Shown here: piece by piece, positions 22,701 to 33,954 of the stretch | Position numbering within the stretch: the stretch's first letter is position 1 | Layout: every line of letters starts with the position of its first letter | Assembly: GCA_023548195.1 (NCBI GenBank) | Contig: JAJHZJ010000061.1 | Span: 1,652,771-1,716,770 of the forward strand | Source: Bettongia penicillata ogilbyi | Lineage: Eukaryota; Chordata; Mammalia; Diprotodontia; Potoroidae | Reading direction: 5' to 3' | DNA: 64,000 bases | Notes under the pieces: model-generated | What the model was told of the DNA's origin: nothing | The model's input: the letters and a program-made list of their open reading frames with translations, nothing else | The model's database searches: none | Position numbers and translations under genes: made by a program

Positions 22701-23054
22701 TTCCGGGAGAGAGGGTGACACGGGTTGTTGCATGAACTCTGAGGAGTGTTACCTGTCTTAATCAGTTTCATTTCTAGTTCAAGAGCTAGAATAGTGTTAC
22801 CGAGGCTAAGAGGAGAAAGAAAAGCCCACAGAGTTCCCTCTGCTCTCACATATTAAATATTTATTTCCCTATTGTATCATCTATATCAATGACAGGCAGT
22901 GACCAAACACAGGAAGAGAATGGCTGTATTAAAGACTTCATGCCTCCCATGGTACTCCCTAATCATTGGCAATCAGGGAATTTAGAGTAATAGGAACAAT
23001 TCACAATTACGTAGTACTTGAAACTTGAATTTCCTTACTATTCATTCTCCCAAC

Positions 23055-23235
23055 TGGGAGCCCTGAATTAGGAAGCAAAAGCTCTGGATTCCAGTTTTGA
23101 TTCTTTCTGAGTAGCTGTGTAGTCTTGGGAGACTCCATTTCTTTGTCTACAAAATGGGCATCATGAATAAGTGCTACTATGTATCTCCCGGGATTGTCTT
23201 AGGAAAGGCCTTTGTACTTTGTATCGTTACCAAAA
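23055..23235 (+). repeat. MIR SINE
   Basis: 'gctctggattccagttttga', 'gtagctgtgtagtcttggga', 'gtctacaaaatgggcatcat', then a tail 'ttgtcttaggaaaggccttt'. Confidence 0.7.
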
Positions 23236-23429
23236 TGAAGATGTTAATGTAGCTCTGGTCGTTAGCATTTTCCTCCTTGTGGACAAGAATTCTTTGGTGC
23301 CATGCCACGTTAAACTGGCCAATTTATCTAAAAGAAGGGTGGTTGCTAATTGAGCTGCCTCCCTACCACTCTGGAAGTAGATAGCTTCCAGAAGGTATAA
23401 AGTGGATTTGTGGTTGAGCTATTCACTAG

Positions 23430-23474
23430 TTGTCTTTGTCCTTCATTTTTGAAGAGGATAATGATAATATAATA
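23430..23474 (+). repeat. start of an unclassified interspersed repeat
   Basis: 'ttgtctttgtccttcatttt' then 'tgaagaggataatgata' resembles the start of a repeat also seen at 40108 ('tctttcattctcagagagga'). Truncated here by a MIR. Confidence 0.4.
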
Positions 23475-23710
23475 AGAGGAAATGATGATAATGATGCCTA
23501 ACATTATATATGGCAGAATGCCTTACAAATGTTATCTCATTCGACCCTCACCACAACCTGGGAGATATGTGCTATTATTATGTCCATTTTACAGTTGAGG
23601 AAACTGAGGCAGACAAAAGTTGTGACTTGTTTAGAATCACAGAACTGGTGCCTAAGTCCAGATCTGACCTCAGTTCCTCCTGATTCCAAGCCCACTTATG
23701 CCACCTGAGT
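23475..23710 (-). repeat. MIR SINE, near full length
   Basis: Antisense: 'ccttacaaatgttatctcat', 'cctcaccacaacctgggaga', 'gtccattttacagttgagga', 'aactgaggcagacaaaagtt', 'cagatctgacctcagttcct'. Confidence 0.85.
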
Positions 23711-23764
23711 TCAAAAAAGAAAAACTCCATTCAAGAAAGAGGTAACTTGATGAACTACAGAGAA

Positions 23765-23945
23765 GGAAGGACACGGAGGTGAGGGCACTGGGTTAGAGTC
23801 TGAGTGTCGGCACTTTTAATCTATAGGTCCTTAGGTAATTTGGTCCCTTCTCTCCCTCTCAACTTCATCTATAAAATGAAGGGATTTGGTTAGATGGATC
23901 TTTAAATTCTCCCCAGCTCTAATTCTATGACTTTAGGAACTAGGT
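23765..23945 (+). repeat. Ther1/MIR3 SINE
   Basis: 'gcactgggttagagtctgag', 'catctataaaatgaagggat', then the tail 'agatggatctttaaattctc' and 'cccagctctaattctatgac'. Confidence 0.7.
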
Positions 23946-24529
23946 CTCCACGGTAGGTTTTTTAAAGTTCCAGTGGTGTTTATCACCAGCTATCGCCTTT
24001 GTTGACAGCAATGAGCAGGTTTGGATTATATTTCGAGTCACCTGGGTGTCTGGCTTCTTAAACATCTCTGAACCTCGAGCTGGCAATCAGATGTTCATTA
24101 TCAGTCTTTTACCTCATGCTTTTTGGGTTGGGGAGGGGGGGAGGGGGGCGACACACTGTGAATCGTTTTGCTCTGTTCCAAGTGTTCTTTTTTTTAATTT
24201 TAATTTTATCAGTAAACATAGCTTTCTAGATGACAATCTCTCTAATGAGAAAAAGTATTGAAATTCAGAAAGCTGCTGTTTACAGAAAAAGGAGTATTGT
24301 ACTTTTTTGCCTAGGGAGAGGTGAGGCTAAACAGTACCTTAGTGTTCATTCTCAAAACTAATTTGATTTTTTACTACTCTCTTACATGATGCCATTTTCC
24401 TGCCTCAATTTGGGTCATTTCAGAGGAAAATCAATAGCATCCTTACTGGATGCAATTAAGTGCATAGGAAGGCAAAGAGTAATGAATTCCAGAAAATTGC
24501 TGTTATAGTCATCAACAAATGATTTTAGG
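23946..24529. other. no recognised feature
   Basis: G-rich run 'ggggagggggggaggggggcg' near 24130. No repeat family or exon recognised; the 71-codon frame at 24046 is unsupported. Confidence 0.4.
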
Positions 24530-24620
24530 GGGGTAGCTCTATGAATTATACTGTGGTCAGCACTTAGCACAGTGTCTGGCACATAGTAGGCACCTAATGT
24601 TTATTGACTGAATGTTAACA
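24530..24620 (+). repeat. L2 LINE 3' end
   Basis: 'cagcacttagcacagtgtct', 'ggcacatagtaggcacctaa', 'tgtttattgactgaatg'. Close to the L2 terminus. Confidence 0.85.
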
Positions 24621-24692
24621 ATGGGGTAGGGATGGTTTCCAGAATATAGAGCAAATATTGTCCCTGACCTTGAGGACTTGAATTTATAAAGT

Positions 24693-24923
24693 TTTCAGTC
24701 ATTTTTTCAGTTACATCTGACTCTTTATGACCTCATTTGGGGTTTACTTTGACAGAGATACAGGAGTGGTTTGCCATTTCCTTCTCCAGCTCATTTTACA
24801 GATGAAGAAACTAAGGCAAACAGGGTTAAATGGCTTGCCCAGAGTCACACAGCTGGTAAGTGTATGAGGTTAGATTTGAACTCAGGAAAATGAATCTTGT
24901 CCACTGTACCACTTAGCTGGCCA
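24693..24923 (-). repeat. Mar1/WSINE-type SINE
   Basis: Antisense complete order: 'cagttacatctgactcttta', 'tgacctcatttggggtttac', 'gtggtttgccatttccttct', 'ccagctcattttacagatga', 'tgcccagagtcacacagctg', ending 'accacttagctggcc'. Confidence 0.9.
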
Positions 24924-25027
24924 TACATACAAGAATGATAAAATACAATACAAAAAAAATATTTAAATGTGTGTATATTGTAATGTATATATTTATATCT
25001 TCATGTAAATACTTTGTATACAGAGTG

Positions 25028-25255
25028 CAATTAGGTGTCGTAGTTGCTACAATGCCAGACTTGGAGTGAGAAAGCCTCAGGCTCAAATACAACTTCAGAC
25101 ATTTACTAACTATATCACCCTAGATAAATCATTAAATCTAATTCCTCAGCTTCTTTATCATTAAAATAGGGATAATAACCATGCTTACCTCCTAGGGTTG
25201 TTGTGAGGATAAAATTGGATATTTTGCAAATCTTAAAGCCCCATTTTTTATGCCA
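25028..25255 (+). repeat. Ther1/MIR-type SINE
   Basis: 'gccagacttggagtgagaaa', 'cagacatttactaactatat', 'cttacctcctagggttgttg', 'tgaggataaaattggatatt', 'ttgcaaatcttaaagcccc'. Confidence 0.75.
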
Positions 25256-25364
25256 CATAGTTTATGTACATATAAATACATTTGTATATACAGTTTGTTC
25301 TAAGGTCTGGAACTGCGATTAAAATGCAGGCTTATTGTGAGTAGCCATTGCCTCAGTTTCTATT

Positions 25365-25432
25365 TCTAGCCCCTTCTCCTCATGAAATATCTGACATGTA
25401 ATACATACTTAATAAATACCTGTTGATTGATT
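25365..25432 (+). repeat. L2 LINE 3' tip
   Basis: 'gacatgtaatacatacttaa', 'taaatacctgttgattgatt'. Confidence 0.6.
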
Positions 25433-25539
25433 TTATTTCATTGGTGTGAGGAATTTCCAGTATGAAAATTTAGTGAAAGCTTCCTCTATTTGAAGCAGAC
25501 CTGCAATATTTCTGTGTCTTGTAATCAGTAGTTTAGAGG

Positions 25540-25625
25540 CTCTGAGAAATGATCTGCCCTGGGTCCCAGAGCTGGAAAAGTGTCACAAGCGGGAATTGAG
25601 CCCAGGTTTTGATCAGATGTCTTTT
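25540..25625 (-). repeat. MIR SINE fragment
   Basis: Antisense: 'gatctgccctgggtcccaga', 'gcgggaattgagcccaggtt'. Confidence 0.55.
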
Positions 25626-25633
25626 GTCAGGTT

Positions 25634-25745
25634 GAGAGAGAGAGAGGAAGAGTGTGTATGTGCATGTGTGTGCATGTGTATGTGTGTATTTGTGTATGTG
25701 TGTGTGTGAGAGAGAGAGAGAGACAGACAGACACAGAGAGAGACA
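25634..25745. repeat. (GA)n-(GT)n-(GA)n microsatellite
   Basis: Compound simple repeat: GA units, then GT/ATGT units, then GA units and GACA units. Confidence 0.9.
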
Positions 25746-26029
25746 GATCTCACCTGAATTCCCTTTAAAGGGGTCTTACTTGATTAACGTAGATCAACAA
25801 CTGTTCAGTGATTAACAGCCTTTGAGCAGGCACTCTTAACCTAGGATCTATAAACTTGATTTTAAGAACATTTTGATCAAAGTACTTCAATACTGCCTTT
25901 GTAGTCCTATGTATATTATTTTATGCTTTTCAGATACTATTCTTAAAGTGGCCCATGGGATTTACTATACTTCAAAAGGTGGCTATGACAAACATAGATT
26001 AAGAACCCCTCGTTTTAGAGGATTGTCTT

Positions 26030-26118
26030 AGGTCCATTTTGTGTTAGATGTGGGCTCCAACCCAGGTCTTCCTGTTTATTGGCTGATTCTTTATCTACTA
26101 TGTCATACTGGGCCTCAT
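26030..26118 (-). repeat. MIR SINE fragment
   Basis: Antisense 5' end: 'gggctccaacccaggtcttc', 'ctgattctttatctactatg', 'tcatactgggcc'. Confidence 0.55.
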
Positions 26119-26999
26119 GTATAGATATAAGCATATCTTTCTGTGATTAAATACAACTACCCAAACAGTAATTCAAAAGGACCTTGTATATGTACATTTG
26201 TACATGCATGTACAGCTCTTACATAACTTTTATCTTTTTTTTAGATCAGATTCCTTTGTCAGTCCAGTGAATCCTTTTTAGTGATGTTTTCAAATGCATT
26301 AGTGAAATATAAAATACATCAAATTACAAAGCAAAATATAGAATATTTATATAAATATAGATGCAAAGCATTTATAAATACAATTATCAAATTATTAAAA
26401 ACCAAACCAGATCAGGTTCATGACCTGCAGCCTAAGAATCCCAGTGATTAGTGATTGGTGAAGCTGGCTGCTCTTTAGTTCTTTCCATTTTGTTTATCCT
26501 TCTAGCTTTGAGGGAGCCCTTGTGACCCAAACATAAAGATAAATGAAGACGAGGCAATGCCGATTACATACGTAAAATGGAAGTATTCAAATCACAGACT
26601 TAGAAATTTATGGAAAAATACTCTTTTAAAAAGGAGGAAGGCAAGAAAAAATTACTTAATTTTATATACTTAAAAAGAATAGCATGTTGAACATAGTATA
26701 TTGGCAGTTTCATGTGCAAATTATCTTTTTTATTATTCTGTTATGGAAATGCTTGTTTTATTCCATAAATTTAAAAAATGTAAAAAAAAAAAAGAAGTCC
26801 TTCCTTCCTGAGAAACTCTCCTTTCTCTTGAACTGACATCCCTTTTAGATTTTCAGGCTGTGGGACCATACTTATCTATCTCTGAATTTTTTAAAAATTA
26901 TTTCTTATAAAGAAGAAAAGTTCTGAGGTCTAAATCGGGCTCAGCCCAGTATTTTCTTCTTCACCTTTTACAAACTGTAAAGGAGTATGGTGATTGCCT
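26119..26999. other. no recognised feature
   Basis: AT-rich; no named repeat, exon or RNA gene recognised. Confidence 0.4.
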
Positions 27000-27160
27000 C
27001 ACAAGGCTCACGGACTTAGAGGTGGTGGGGACACCGAGAGCTCATTTTACAGACAAGAGGCCCAGAGAAGTTAATTGACTTGTCCACGTTTATGCAGGAA
27101 GTGAGAGAGCTGGAATTTAAACTCATCTTCTAAACCTCAATCCAGTGTTTTTTGCATTTA
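27000..27160 (-). repeat. Ther1/MIR3 SINE
   Basis: Antisense: 'gagctcattttacagacaag', 'aggcccagagaagttaattg', 'acttgtccacgtttatgcag', 'cctcaatccagtg'. Confidence 0.7.
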
Positions 27161-27255
27161 AAAAAATTTTTTCCTTCTTGGAAAGGAGAAGCAAATTTTA
27201 GCACTCTTGATAGAATCTTTACAGGACCTTGTTATTCTTCATTGCTTTAGTCTGT

Positions 27256-27264
27256 GAATAAGGC

Positions 27265-27295
<31 letters not shown>

Positions 27296-27342
27296 GGGGA
27301 GGGTTGTGTGTCCATGACAGGCACACGATGCAAACTCAGATT

Positions 27343-27374
<32 letters not shown>

Positions 27375-27383
27375 GCCTTATTC
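27256..27383. repeat. perfect 38-bp inverted repeat on (TG)n/(CA)n
   Basis: The left arm (27256-27293) is GAATAAGGC followed by a 29-base TG run. The right arm (27346-27383) is a 29-base CA run followed by GCCTTATTC. The arms are exact reverse complements, 52 bp apart, so a long hairpin can form. A MIR fragment follows at 27400-27470. Confidence 0.95.
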
Positions 27384-27399
27384 TAAGGTCAAAAGTGTG

Positions 27400-27470
27400 T
27401 GAGAAGGATTCAAATTGAGTCTTCCTGGCTCTGTATCTTCTACCCTATTTTACTACCTGTCCACCCAGCA
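27400..27470 (-). repeat. MIR SINE fragment
   Basis: Antisense: 'ggattcaaattgagtcttcc', 'tggctctgtatcttctaccc'. Confidence 0.5.
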
Positions 27471-27814
27471 GGGTATGCTAGATTAATCTTATTTCTCCTT
27501 TTTTTCCCCTTAATAAGCTAACCCTTCCACATGGTACTTCAGTTTTCTCTTTTCAAAGTTATGGATATTTCCTGAGAAGCAAATGAAGGGAAACTGAGGT
27601 AGACAGAAGACTTTGGAATGAATGGCTCTGACATTATGCCCTCTGCTTTTAGATCCCATAAGAATGGTAGGTAGTAATTTAGTTCAATTCAGTTGAACAG
27701 ATAGACACTGAAATATTTGTTCAGTAATATGCTTAGCACTTCAAAAGATAAGACATGGTTCTCAAGTAATTTTTAACAAATATTGAGTAGCTGTTGATGT
27801 TCATGTCTGTGCTA

Positions 27815-27890
27815 TCAGTCAGCATGAATTTATTAAGCACTTACTATGTGTTAGATACTGGGCTAAACATGTGCTATGAGGCACATGCTT
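27815..27890 (-). repeat. L2 LINE 3' end
   Basis: 'cagtcagcatgaatttatta', 'agcacttactatgtgttaga', 'tactgggctaaac'. Confidence 0.75.
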
Positions 27891-28204
27891 AAAATAGTGA
27901 ATGGACATTCTCCAGTATAGTTTTCACTATTTTATTTGCCATTGCTATGTTTATCAGTGACTGCAATTTTAAAGCTTCAATAGGTTAATGGGATATCGAG
28001 TTCATTTGTCCCATGTAGTCTCTCTAGTACAGATCTGAGACACAGACTTACTATTTTTTAATTACTAAGTTTCGTACAGTTGAGGTTTTTCTTGTTGGCT
28101 GCCACTGAACTATCCTCATCCACAACTTGGAACTGACCTATCTAAAGACATGCTTTTCAATTTGATGTTTTTGTGGTCATCCCTTCTCTGAACAGTTAAA
28201 TAAT

Positions 28205-28560
28205 CTCTACCGTCCAGTCAAACCAAGAAGCATTTATTGAGCACAGACTATCTGCCAAGCTCTGTGCTAAGTGCTGGAAATAGAAATGCGAGCAAACAGA
28301 AAGACAGACCATGCTCTTAAGGATCTGAGAAAGGAGATAAAAAACACGAAAAGAAGCAGAAACATGAGGGAAGGGGTAGAGGGAAGTGGCATCATGGAGA
28401 AAGAAGTCCAAAGAGTCAGGAGAAAAGGCTAGCGAGGAATGAGGGAGTGAATACAACTGACCTGGAGGTTCCAAGAGCAACTGACCAATAGAGAAAGGGG
28501 CCACAATGACCTAGTAACCTTCAACAGTGATAAGGCCACAGAAAAGCAAGTGAAATTTCA
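28205..28560 (-). repeat. L2 LINE 3' region
   Basis: 'aagaagcatttattgagcac', 'ctgtgctaagtgctggaaat', 'gaccatgctcttaaggatct', then purine-rich L2-like sequence. The 102-codon minus-strand frame here is a remnant or chance. Confidence 0.7.
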
Positions 28561-29474
28561 TGGTCCCTTCTGGTTCCCTCTATGATCCTGAGGTCTATTC
28601 CATCTTATATAGTCAGTAAAAAAATTATATATAGAAAATAGAAAAAAAAATAGGTAGTGTAAATGAATGAATGGGGCCACTGAATAATCTCCAAAGGATT
28701 CGTTCTGTTGCTTGATCCTAGTCGGTTTTGAGACTTTCTGTAGCAACTCTACAGGACGTCCCATTTAATTTTCATTGTTGTCACTGATCCCTTAGGTTCT
28801 CTGAACAGACACTGCCATCAGCTGTCAGTACATCAGAAAGTTAGTGACGTTTTAAACTACTCATTTACTTTTCTGGCATACAACAGAATGGAATATATTG
28901 ATCTAAACTCTGCCACAAGGTCAGAGAATTTGAAGATGTAGACCAGATTGAGCATGGACTTTCTGAGTATCTTTAGTATAAAAGCACTCTAATTTAGATA
29001 TACCTTTGGATTTATATTCATTCAGATGCTGTTGTGTGATTATAGGGCCTTTGAGTTTCATTAAAAAACATTTTTTATTTTACATTTGTTATGAGATTCA
29101 AGTTAAATTCACAGTTTTGTAATAGCATTTTTATCTTTACAGAAAGGAATATTTGAAAGAGAGATGAGGTGCAGGCAAGGATGGAATAAGAAAAAGTTGG
29201 AAACATTTCTTTTATCCTGTCTCTCTTTAAATATTCTTCTATCAAATAAGCTTAGAGTACTTTTATCTACTGTATGTCTGAATCCTTTCTAGTTGGTATT
29301 AAAAGTATTACTACAGAACATAAAAGGAAATAGGATGACTTCACCCCCATCAGCCTTTGAAATGGACCATAAGATCAATACACATTAGCAGTGGCCTGCT
29401 TTAGTTAAAAAACACAATTGATAGTGGTACTTGTTTGTGACATACAGGGGCAGGAAAAGAGCCTGATCCTGGTT
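28561..29474. other. no recognised feature
   Basis: About 0.9 kb, AT-rich; the last ~130 bp may be decayed L3. Nothing else recognised. Confidence 0.35.
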
Positions 29475-29769
29475 AGTTTCTCTTTGGAATATTGTGTATA
29501 GTTTAGGGTTTCATATTTTAACAAAGTTTTAGAAAGATTGAAGAATATTAAGCCTAGAGCATTGATATGGAAACTAGAAACATTGAGGGAAGGTTAAATA
29601 TGTTGGAGTCATTTAACATTAAAAGTGAAAGGTAGAGGATAACAAGGTTATTTTAAAATATGTAAAATGTTATCATACCCAGTCTTCCCAGGGTCAAGAG
29701 AAAGAAGTTTCTGGGAAACTATGCAATTGAGACCATTTAGTCTCATAGTCTCAATTCCTGAGAATTTTT
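29475..29769 (+). repeat. L3/CR1 LINE fragment
   Basis: 'tctttggaatattgtgtata', 'gtttagggtttcatatttta', 'agaatattaagcctagagca', 'aggataacaaggttatttta'. This follows the L3 3' order and is cut by the L1 insertion. Confidence 0.65.
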
Positions 29770-29786
29770 AAAAGTTAAATACAACC
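29770..29786 (+). repeat. probable L1 target-site duplication, 5' copy
   Basis: AAAAGTTAAATACAACC, preceded by TTTT. That is the TTTT/AA site preferred by L1 endonuclease. The likely partner is AAATAGTTGAATACACAACC at 33226-33245 (one substitution and a 2-bp indel in the core). Confidence 0.6.
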
Positions 29787-32700
29787 AGAGGTAGAAAAGC
29801 CTTTTCAGATCATTATACAGTAAAAATTACATTCAGTATTGGACAAAGGAAAGAGAATTAATTGGAAATTAAATAATCTGATCCTTAAAAAATAAGTGGG
29901 TCAAAAATAAATCATAGAAACAATCAATAATTTCATTCAAGAAAGTGACAACAATGAGATATCATGCCAAAATTTATGGGATGTAGCCAAAGCAGAACTA
30001 AGGGGAAATTTTATATCTCTTATTGCTTACACCAGTAAATAGAGAAAAAACAGATCAATGAATTGGGCATGCAACCAAAAAAAAAACTAGAAAAAGAACA
30101 AATTAAAAATCCCCAATTAAACACCAAATTGGAAATCCAGAAAAATGAAAGAAGAAATTAATAAAATTGAAAGTCAGAAGACCATTAAACTAAGAAATAA
30201 AATTAAAAGCTGGTTGCATGAGAAAAAAAAAGGGGGGGAAACACTAATAAAATAGATAAACCATTGGTTAATTTGGTTTAAAAAAGGAAAGGAGGAAACT
30301 AAATAGTATCAAAAATGAAAGGGATAAATTCACTACCAATGAAAAGGAAATTAAGGCAATTGTTAGGAGTTATATTGCCCAATTATGTGCCAATAAATTT
30401 AATAATCTAAATAAAATGGATATATATCTACAAAAATATGAATTACTCAGATTAATAGAAGAAGAAATACAATACTTAACCCAATATTAGAAAAAGATAT
30501 TGAACAAGCCTTCAGTGGACTTCCTAAGAAAAAATCCCCAGAACCAGATGGATTCACAAGCAAATTCTTCCAAACATTTAAAGAACAGTTAATCCCAATC
30601 GTACCTAAACTATTTGGGAAAATAGGGGAAGAAGAATTCCTGCCAAATTTCATTTGTGACACAAATAAAGTGCTGATACTAAAACCAAGAGGAACCAAAA
30701 CAGAGAAAGAAAATTATAGAACAATTTCCCTAATGGATATTGATGCAGAAATTTTAAATAAAATATTAGCAAAGAGATAATAACAGTATAACCCAAGGAT
30801 TTTACACTATAACCAGGTGGGATTTATACAAGGAATACAGGGCTGGTTCATTATTAGGAAAACTATCAGCATGATTGGCCAAATCAATAATAAAACAAAC
30901 AGAGATCATATGATTATCTCAGTAGATGCAGAAAAAACTTTTAGAAAATACAGCACCCATTCCAAATAAAAACACTAGAGAGCATAGGAACAAAGGGAGT
31001 ATTCCTTAAAATGATAAGGAATATCTATCTAAGACCATCAGTAAGCATTATTTGTAATGGGGATAAGCTAGAAACCTTCCCAATACAACAGAGGTGAAGC
31101 ACAACTGCATTATCACTTCTGTTATTTAATATTGTACTAGAAATATTAGCTATAGCAATAAGACAAGAAAAATAAAGGAATTAGAATAGGCAGTGAGGAA
31201 ACTTAAACTATTACTCTTTGCAGATGATATGATGTTATACTTAGAAAATCCTAGAGAATCAACCAAAAATAATTGAAATTATTGATAATTTTAGCAAAAA
31301 GTTTCATGATACAAAATAGACCCACATTGACAGGATTTCTATATATAATATATTCTATATATTACCAACTAAGTGTAGCAGCAAGAGATAGAAAAATTCC
31401 CATTTAAAGTAACTATAGACAACATAAAATATTTGGGAGTCTTGCCACTATAACTATATGTAATAACTATACAAACACAACACTTTGCACACAAATAAAG
31501 TCAGATCTAAACAATTAGAAAAATATTAGTTGCTCATGGGTAGGCTGAGCCAATATGATAAAAGTGACAATTCTTCCTAAATCAATCTATATTTCATTAT
31601 AAATAATTATATTTAATTATAAATAATATTTATAGCAATCAAACTACCAAAGATTATTTTGTAGAGCTAGAAAAAAATAATAATTCATCTGGAAGAACAA
31701 AAGCTCAAGGATATCAAGGGAACCAGTGAAAAAAATACTAAAGAAGATGGTCTAGCCATACCAGATCTCAAACTGTATTATAGAGTGGTTATTATCAAAA
31801 CAATGTGGTACTGGCCAAGAAATAGAATGGTGGATCTGTGGAATAGATTTGGTATAAATTATATTGTAGTAAAAAAACAGTAGTAATCTGTTGTTTGATC
31901 CAAAGATCCTAGCTTTTGGGACAGAAACTCTTTATTTTACAAAAACTACTGGGAAAACTGGAAAGCAGTATGGTAGAAGCTGGGTATAAACCAACATATG
32001 TCAAGATAAAGTCAAAATGGGTATATGATTTATGCATAAAGGGTGATATCATAAAAAAATTGAGAGAGTATATAATAGTTTATCAGTCAGATTTATGGAT
32101 AAGGGAAGACTTTAGGATCAAAGAAGATATGGAGAGCATTACAAAACGTAAAATAGATAATTTTGATTATATAAAATTAAAATTTTTGCAGAAGCAAAAT
32201 CAGTGCAACCAAAATTATAAAGAAAAGTATCTGATAAAGTATCTGATAAAACCCTCATTTCTCAAATATTTAGGGAACTGAGTCAAATATATAAAAATAT
32301 AAGTCATTCACCAACAGATAAATGGTCTCAAAGGATATAAAGAAATGAAGAAATCAAAGCTATTTATGTTAATATGAAAAAATGCTCGAAATCACTATTG
32401 ATTAGAGAAAAGCAGATAAAAACAACTCTGAGGTGCCATCTCACACCTGTCAGATTGGCTAATATGACAAAAAAGGAAAATTATAAATGTTGGAGGAAAT
32501 GGTGGAAAACTGGGGAGCTGATGCACTGTTGGTGGAGTTGTGAATTGATCCAACTGTTATGGAGAAACTGTGCATACCTTTTCATCCAGCAATACTATTG
32601 TTTAGGTCTATATCTGGAAGACATCCCCCCCCAAAATGGGAAAAGGACTTATTTGTTAAAAAAAAAAATCTGTAGAATCTCTTTTTGTGGTGGCAAAGAA

Positions 32701-33229
32701 CTGGAAATTGAAAGGATGCTCATCAATTGAGGAATGGCTAAACAAGCTGTGGTATATGATTGTGATGGAATATTATTGTGGTATAAGAAATGACAAGCAG
32801 GACGATTTCATCCTGAAAAGACTTACATGAAATGATGCATAGTGAAGTGAACAGAACTAGGAAAATGTTGCACATGGTAGCAACAGTATCGTTTGATGAA
32901 GAACTGTGAATGACTGAGTTATTCTCAGCAATACAATGATCCATGACAATCCCCAAATGCTAATAATGATGCACACTATCTGCCTCCAGAGAATGAATTG
33001 ATACTGTTTGAATACAGACCAAAGCATGCTATTTTTCACTTTCATTTTTTCTTTTATTCAAATTTTCTTGTACAAAATTATTAATATGGAAATGTTTTAC
33101 ATAAGTGCACATGTATAACCTATATCTGATTTCTTACCCTCTCAGGATGTGGGGTAGAGGGAGAGTTAAGGAGGGAGAAAGGAAAATAATTTGGTACTCA
33201 AAACTTTAAATAAAAAAATTTTAAAAAAT
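29787..33229 (+). mobile_element. L1 LINE, 5'-truncated, decayed
   Basis: About 3.4 kb of sense L1, starting in ORF2 between the endonuclease and reverse transcriptase domains and running through the 3' UTR to an A-rich tail. It is 5'-truncated: no 5' UTR, ORF1 or endonuclease domain is present. Its last ~80 bp resemble the HAL1 3' end at 59380-59460 (a G-rich block, then 'ggt/aactcaaaa'). Many frameshifts and stops make it old and inactive. A degenerate target-site duplication is visible. Confidence 0.9.
29810..32960 (+). pseudogene. L1 ORF2 remnant (reverse transcriptase and C-terminus)
   Basis: Decayed coding sequence for L1 ORF2p, the endonuclease/reverse transcriptase that performs target-primed reverse transcription. 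The catalytic FADD motif of the reverse transcriptase reads at 31217-31228, within LLLFADDMMLYLENP. Further on, DGLAIPDLKLYYRVVIIKTM reads near 31746. The C-terminal region reads in two open stretches: 31916-32281 and 32374-32730, the latter with the typical HCWWSCELIQLLW. The frame is broken repeatedly between these points. The endonuclease domain is absent because of 5' truncation. It cannot make a working protein. Confidence 0.85.
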
Positions 33230-33230
33230 A

Positions 33231-33267
33231 GTTGAATACACAACCGCTTGAGCGGTTGTGATTCAAC
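33231..33267. repeat. near-perfect palindrome beside the L1 tail
   Basis: The left arm is GTTGAAT-A-CACAACCGCT (33231-33248). The loop is TG. The right arm is AGCGGTTGTGATTCAAC (33251-33267). Seventeen base pairs form with one bulged A. Part of the left arm is also the putative 3' L1 target-site duplication. Confidence 0.9.
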
Positions 33268-33379
33268 CTTACCTGAAGACAAAAGGAATTATAGGGTTAG
33301 GATCTGAATTCGGGTTAGGATCATAGAATTAAAACAACAAGAAAAGGGCCCTTAGAGCCTTGACTAGTTCCATCCCATG

Positions 33380-33570
33380 CCATTAATAGGACCATTACCC
33401 TTCCAGCCTATCCTTTCCCTCTCTCCCATGCCAGATTAATATTTTTCTTATACAGATCTGATCACTTCAACTTCTCTGTTCTGAAAAGCATCCATGACTC
33501 TTCTTTGTCTATCGATTGAAATCCAGATACCTCAGCCTTCTCAAAACCTTCTATAATGTTGACTCAGCAT
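33380..33570 (+). repeat. L2 LINE fragment
   Basis: Sense L2 upstream region: 'atacagatctgatcacttca', 'acttctctgttctgaaaagc', 'atccatgactcttctttgtc', 'ctcaaaaccttctataatg'. Confidence 0.65.
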
Positions 33571-33954
33571 GCTTTTTGAAAATCCCTAACTTTTCTCCAA
33601 AGTTGTTTTCAACATCATCTCCTATTGCTGTTTGAAAATGCACACATAAATTAATTCCCATTGAAGGTAAGGATATTAGAACAAGAAGATTTTTGTTAAA
33701 CCCAAGAGATGGTAGAGTGAAGCAGTGAAGATGGTTTGATATTGTGGGGACAGGAAGGGAGCCAAATGATTCTGTTAAAATGAGCAGCTGGTTTCTTAAC
33801 TTGCTGAAGTAAATATTCAATCATTAACTTTAAGTCATAAACCTATACAAATTCCACCCATATTTCAATATACAAATAATTCCATCCCTATTCCAATTGG
33901 AAAAAAACCCAACCACATAATAGCTATTATTTCACCATTTTAGAAAGCAGAATA
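33571..33954. other. no recognised feature
   Basis: Nothing recognised; the 89-codon minus-strand frame is unsupported. Confidence 0.35.

Noticed and set aside
22406..22849. 147-codon minus-strand frame as a gene
   Set aside because: It lies opposite a sense L3/CR1 remnant, has no recognisable domain, and has low-complexity Ser/Pro/Phe composition typical of chance frames.
25634..25745. CRISPR-like or satellite array
   Set aside because: It is an ordinary compound dinucleotide microsatellite without spacers.
33294..33322. Interstitial telomeric repeat
   Set aside because: Only two GGTTAG-containing 11-mers occur, not an array of TTAGGG.
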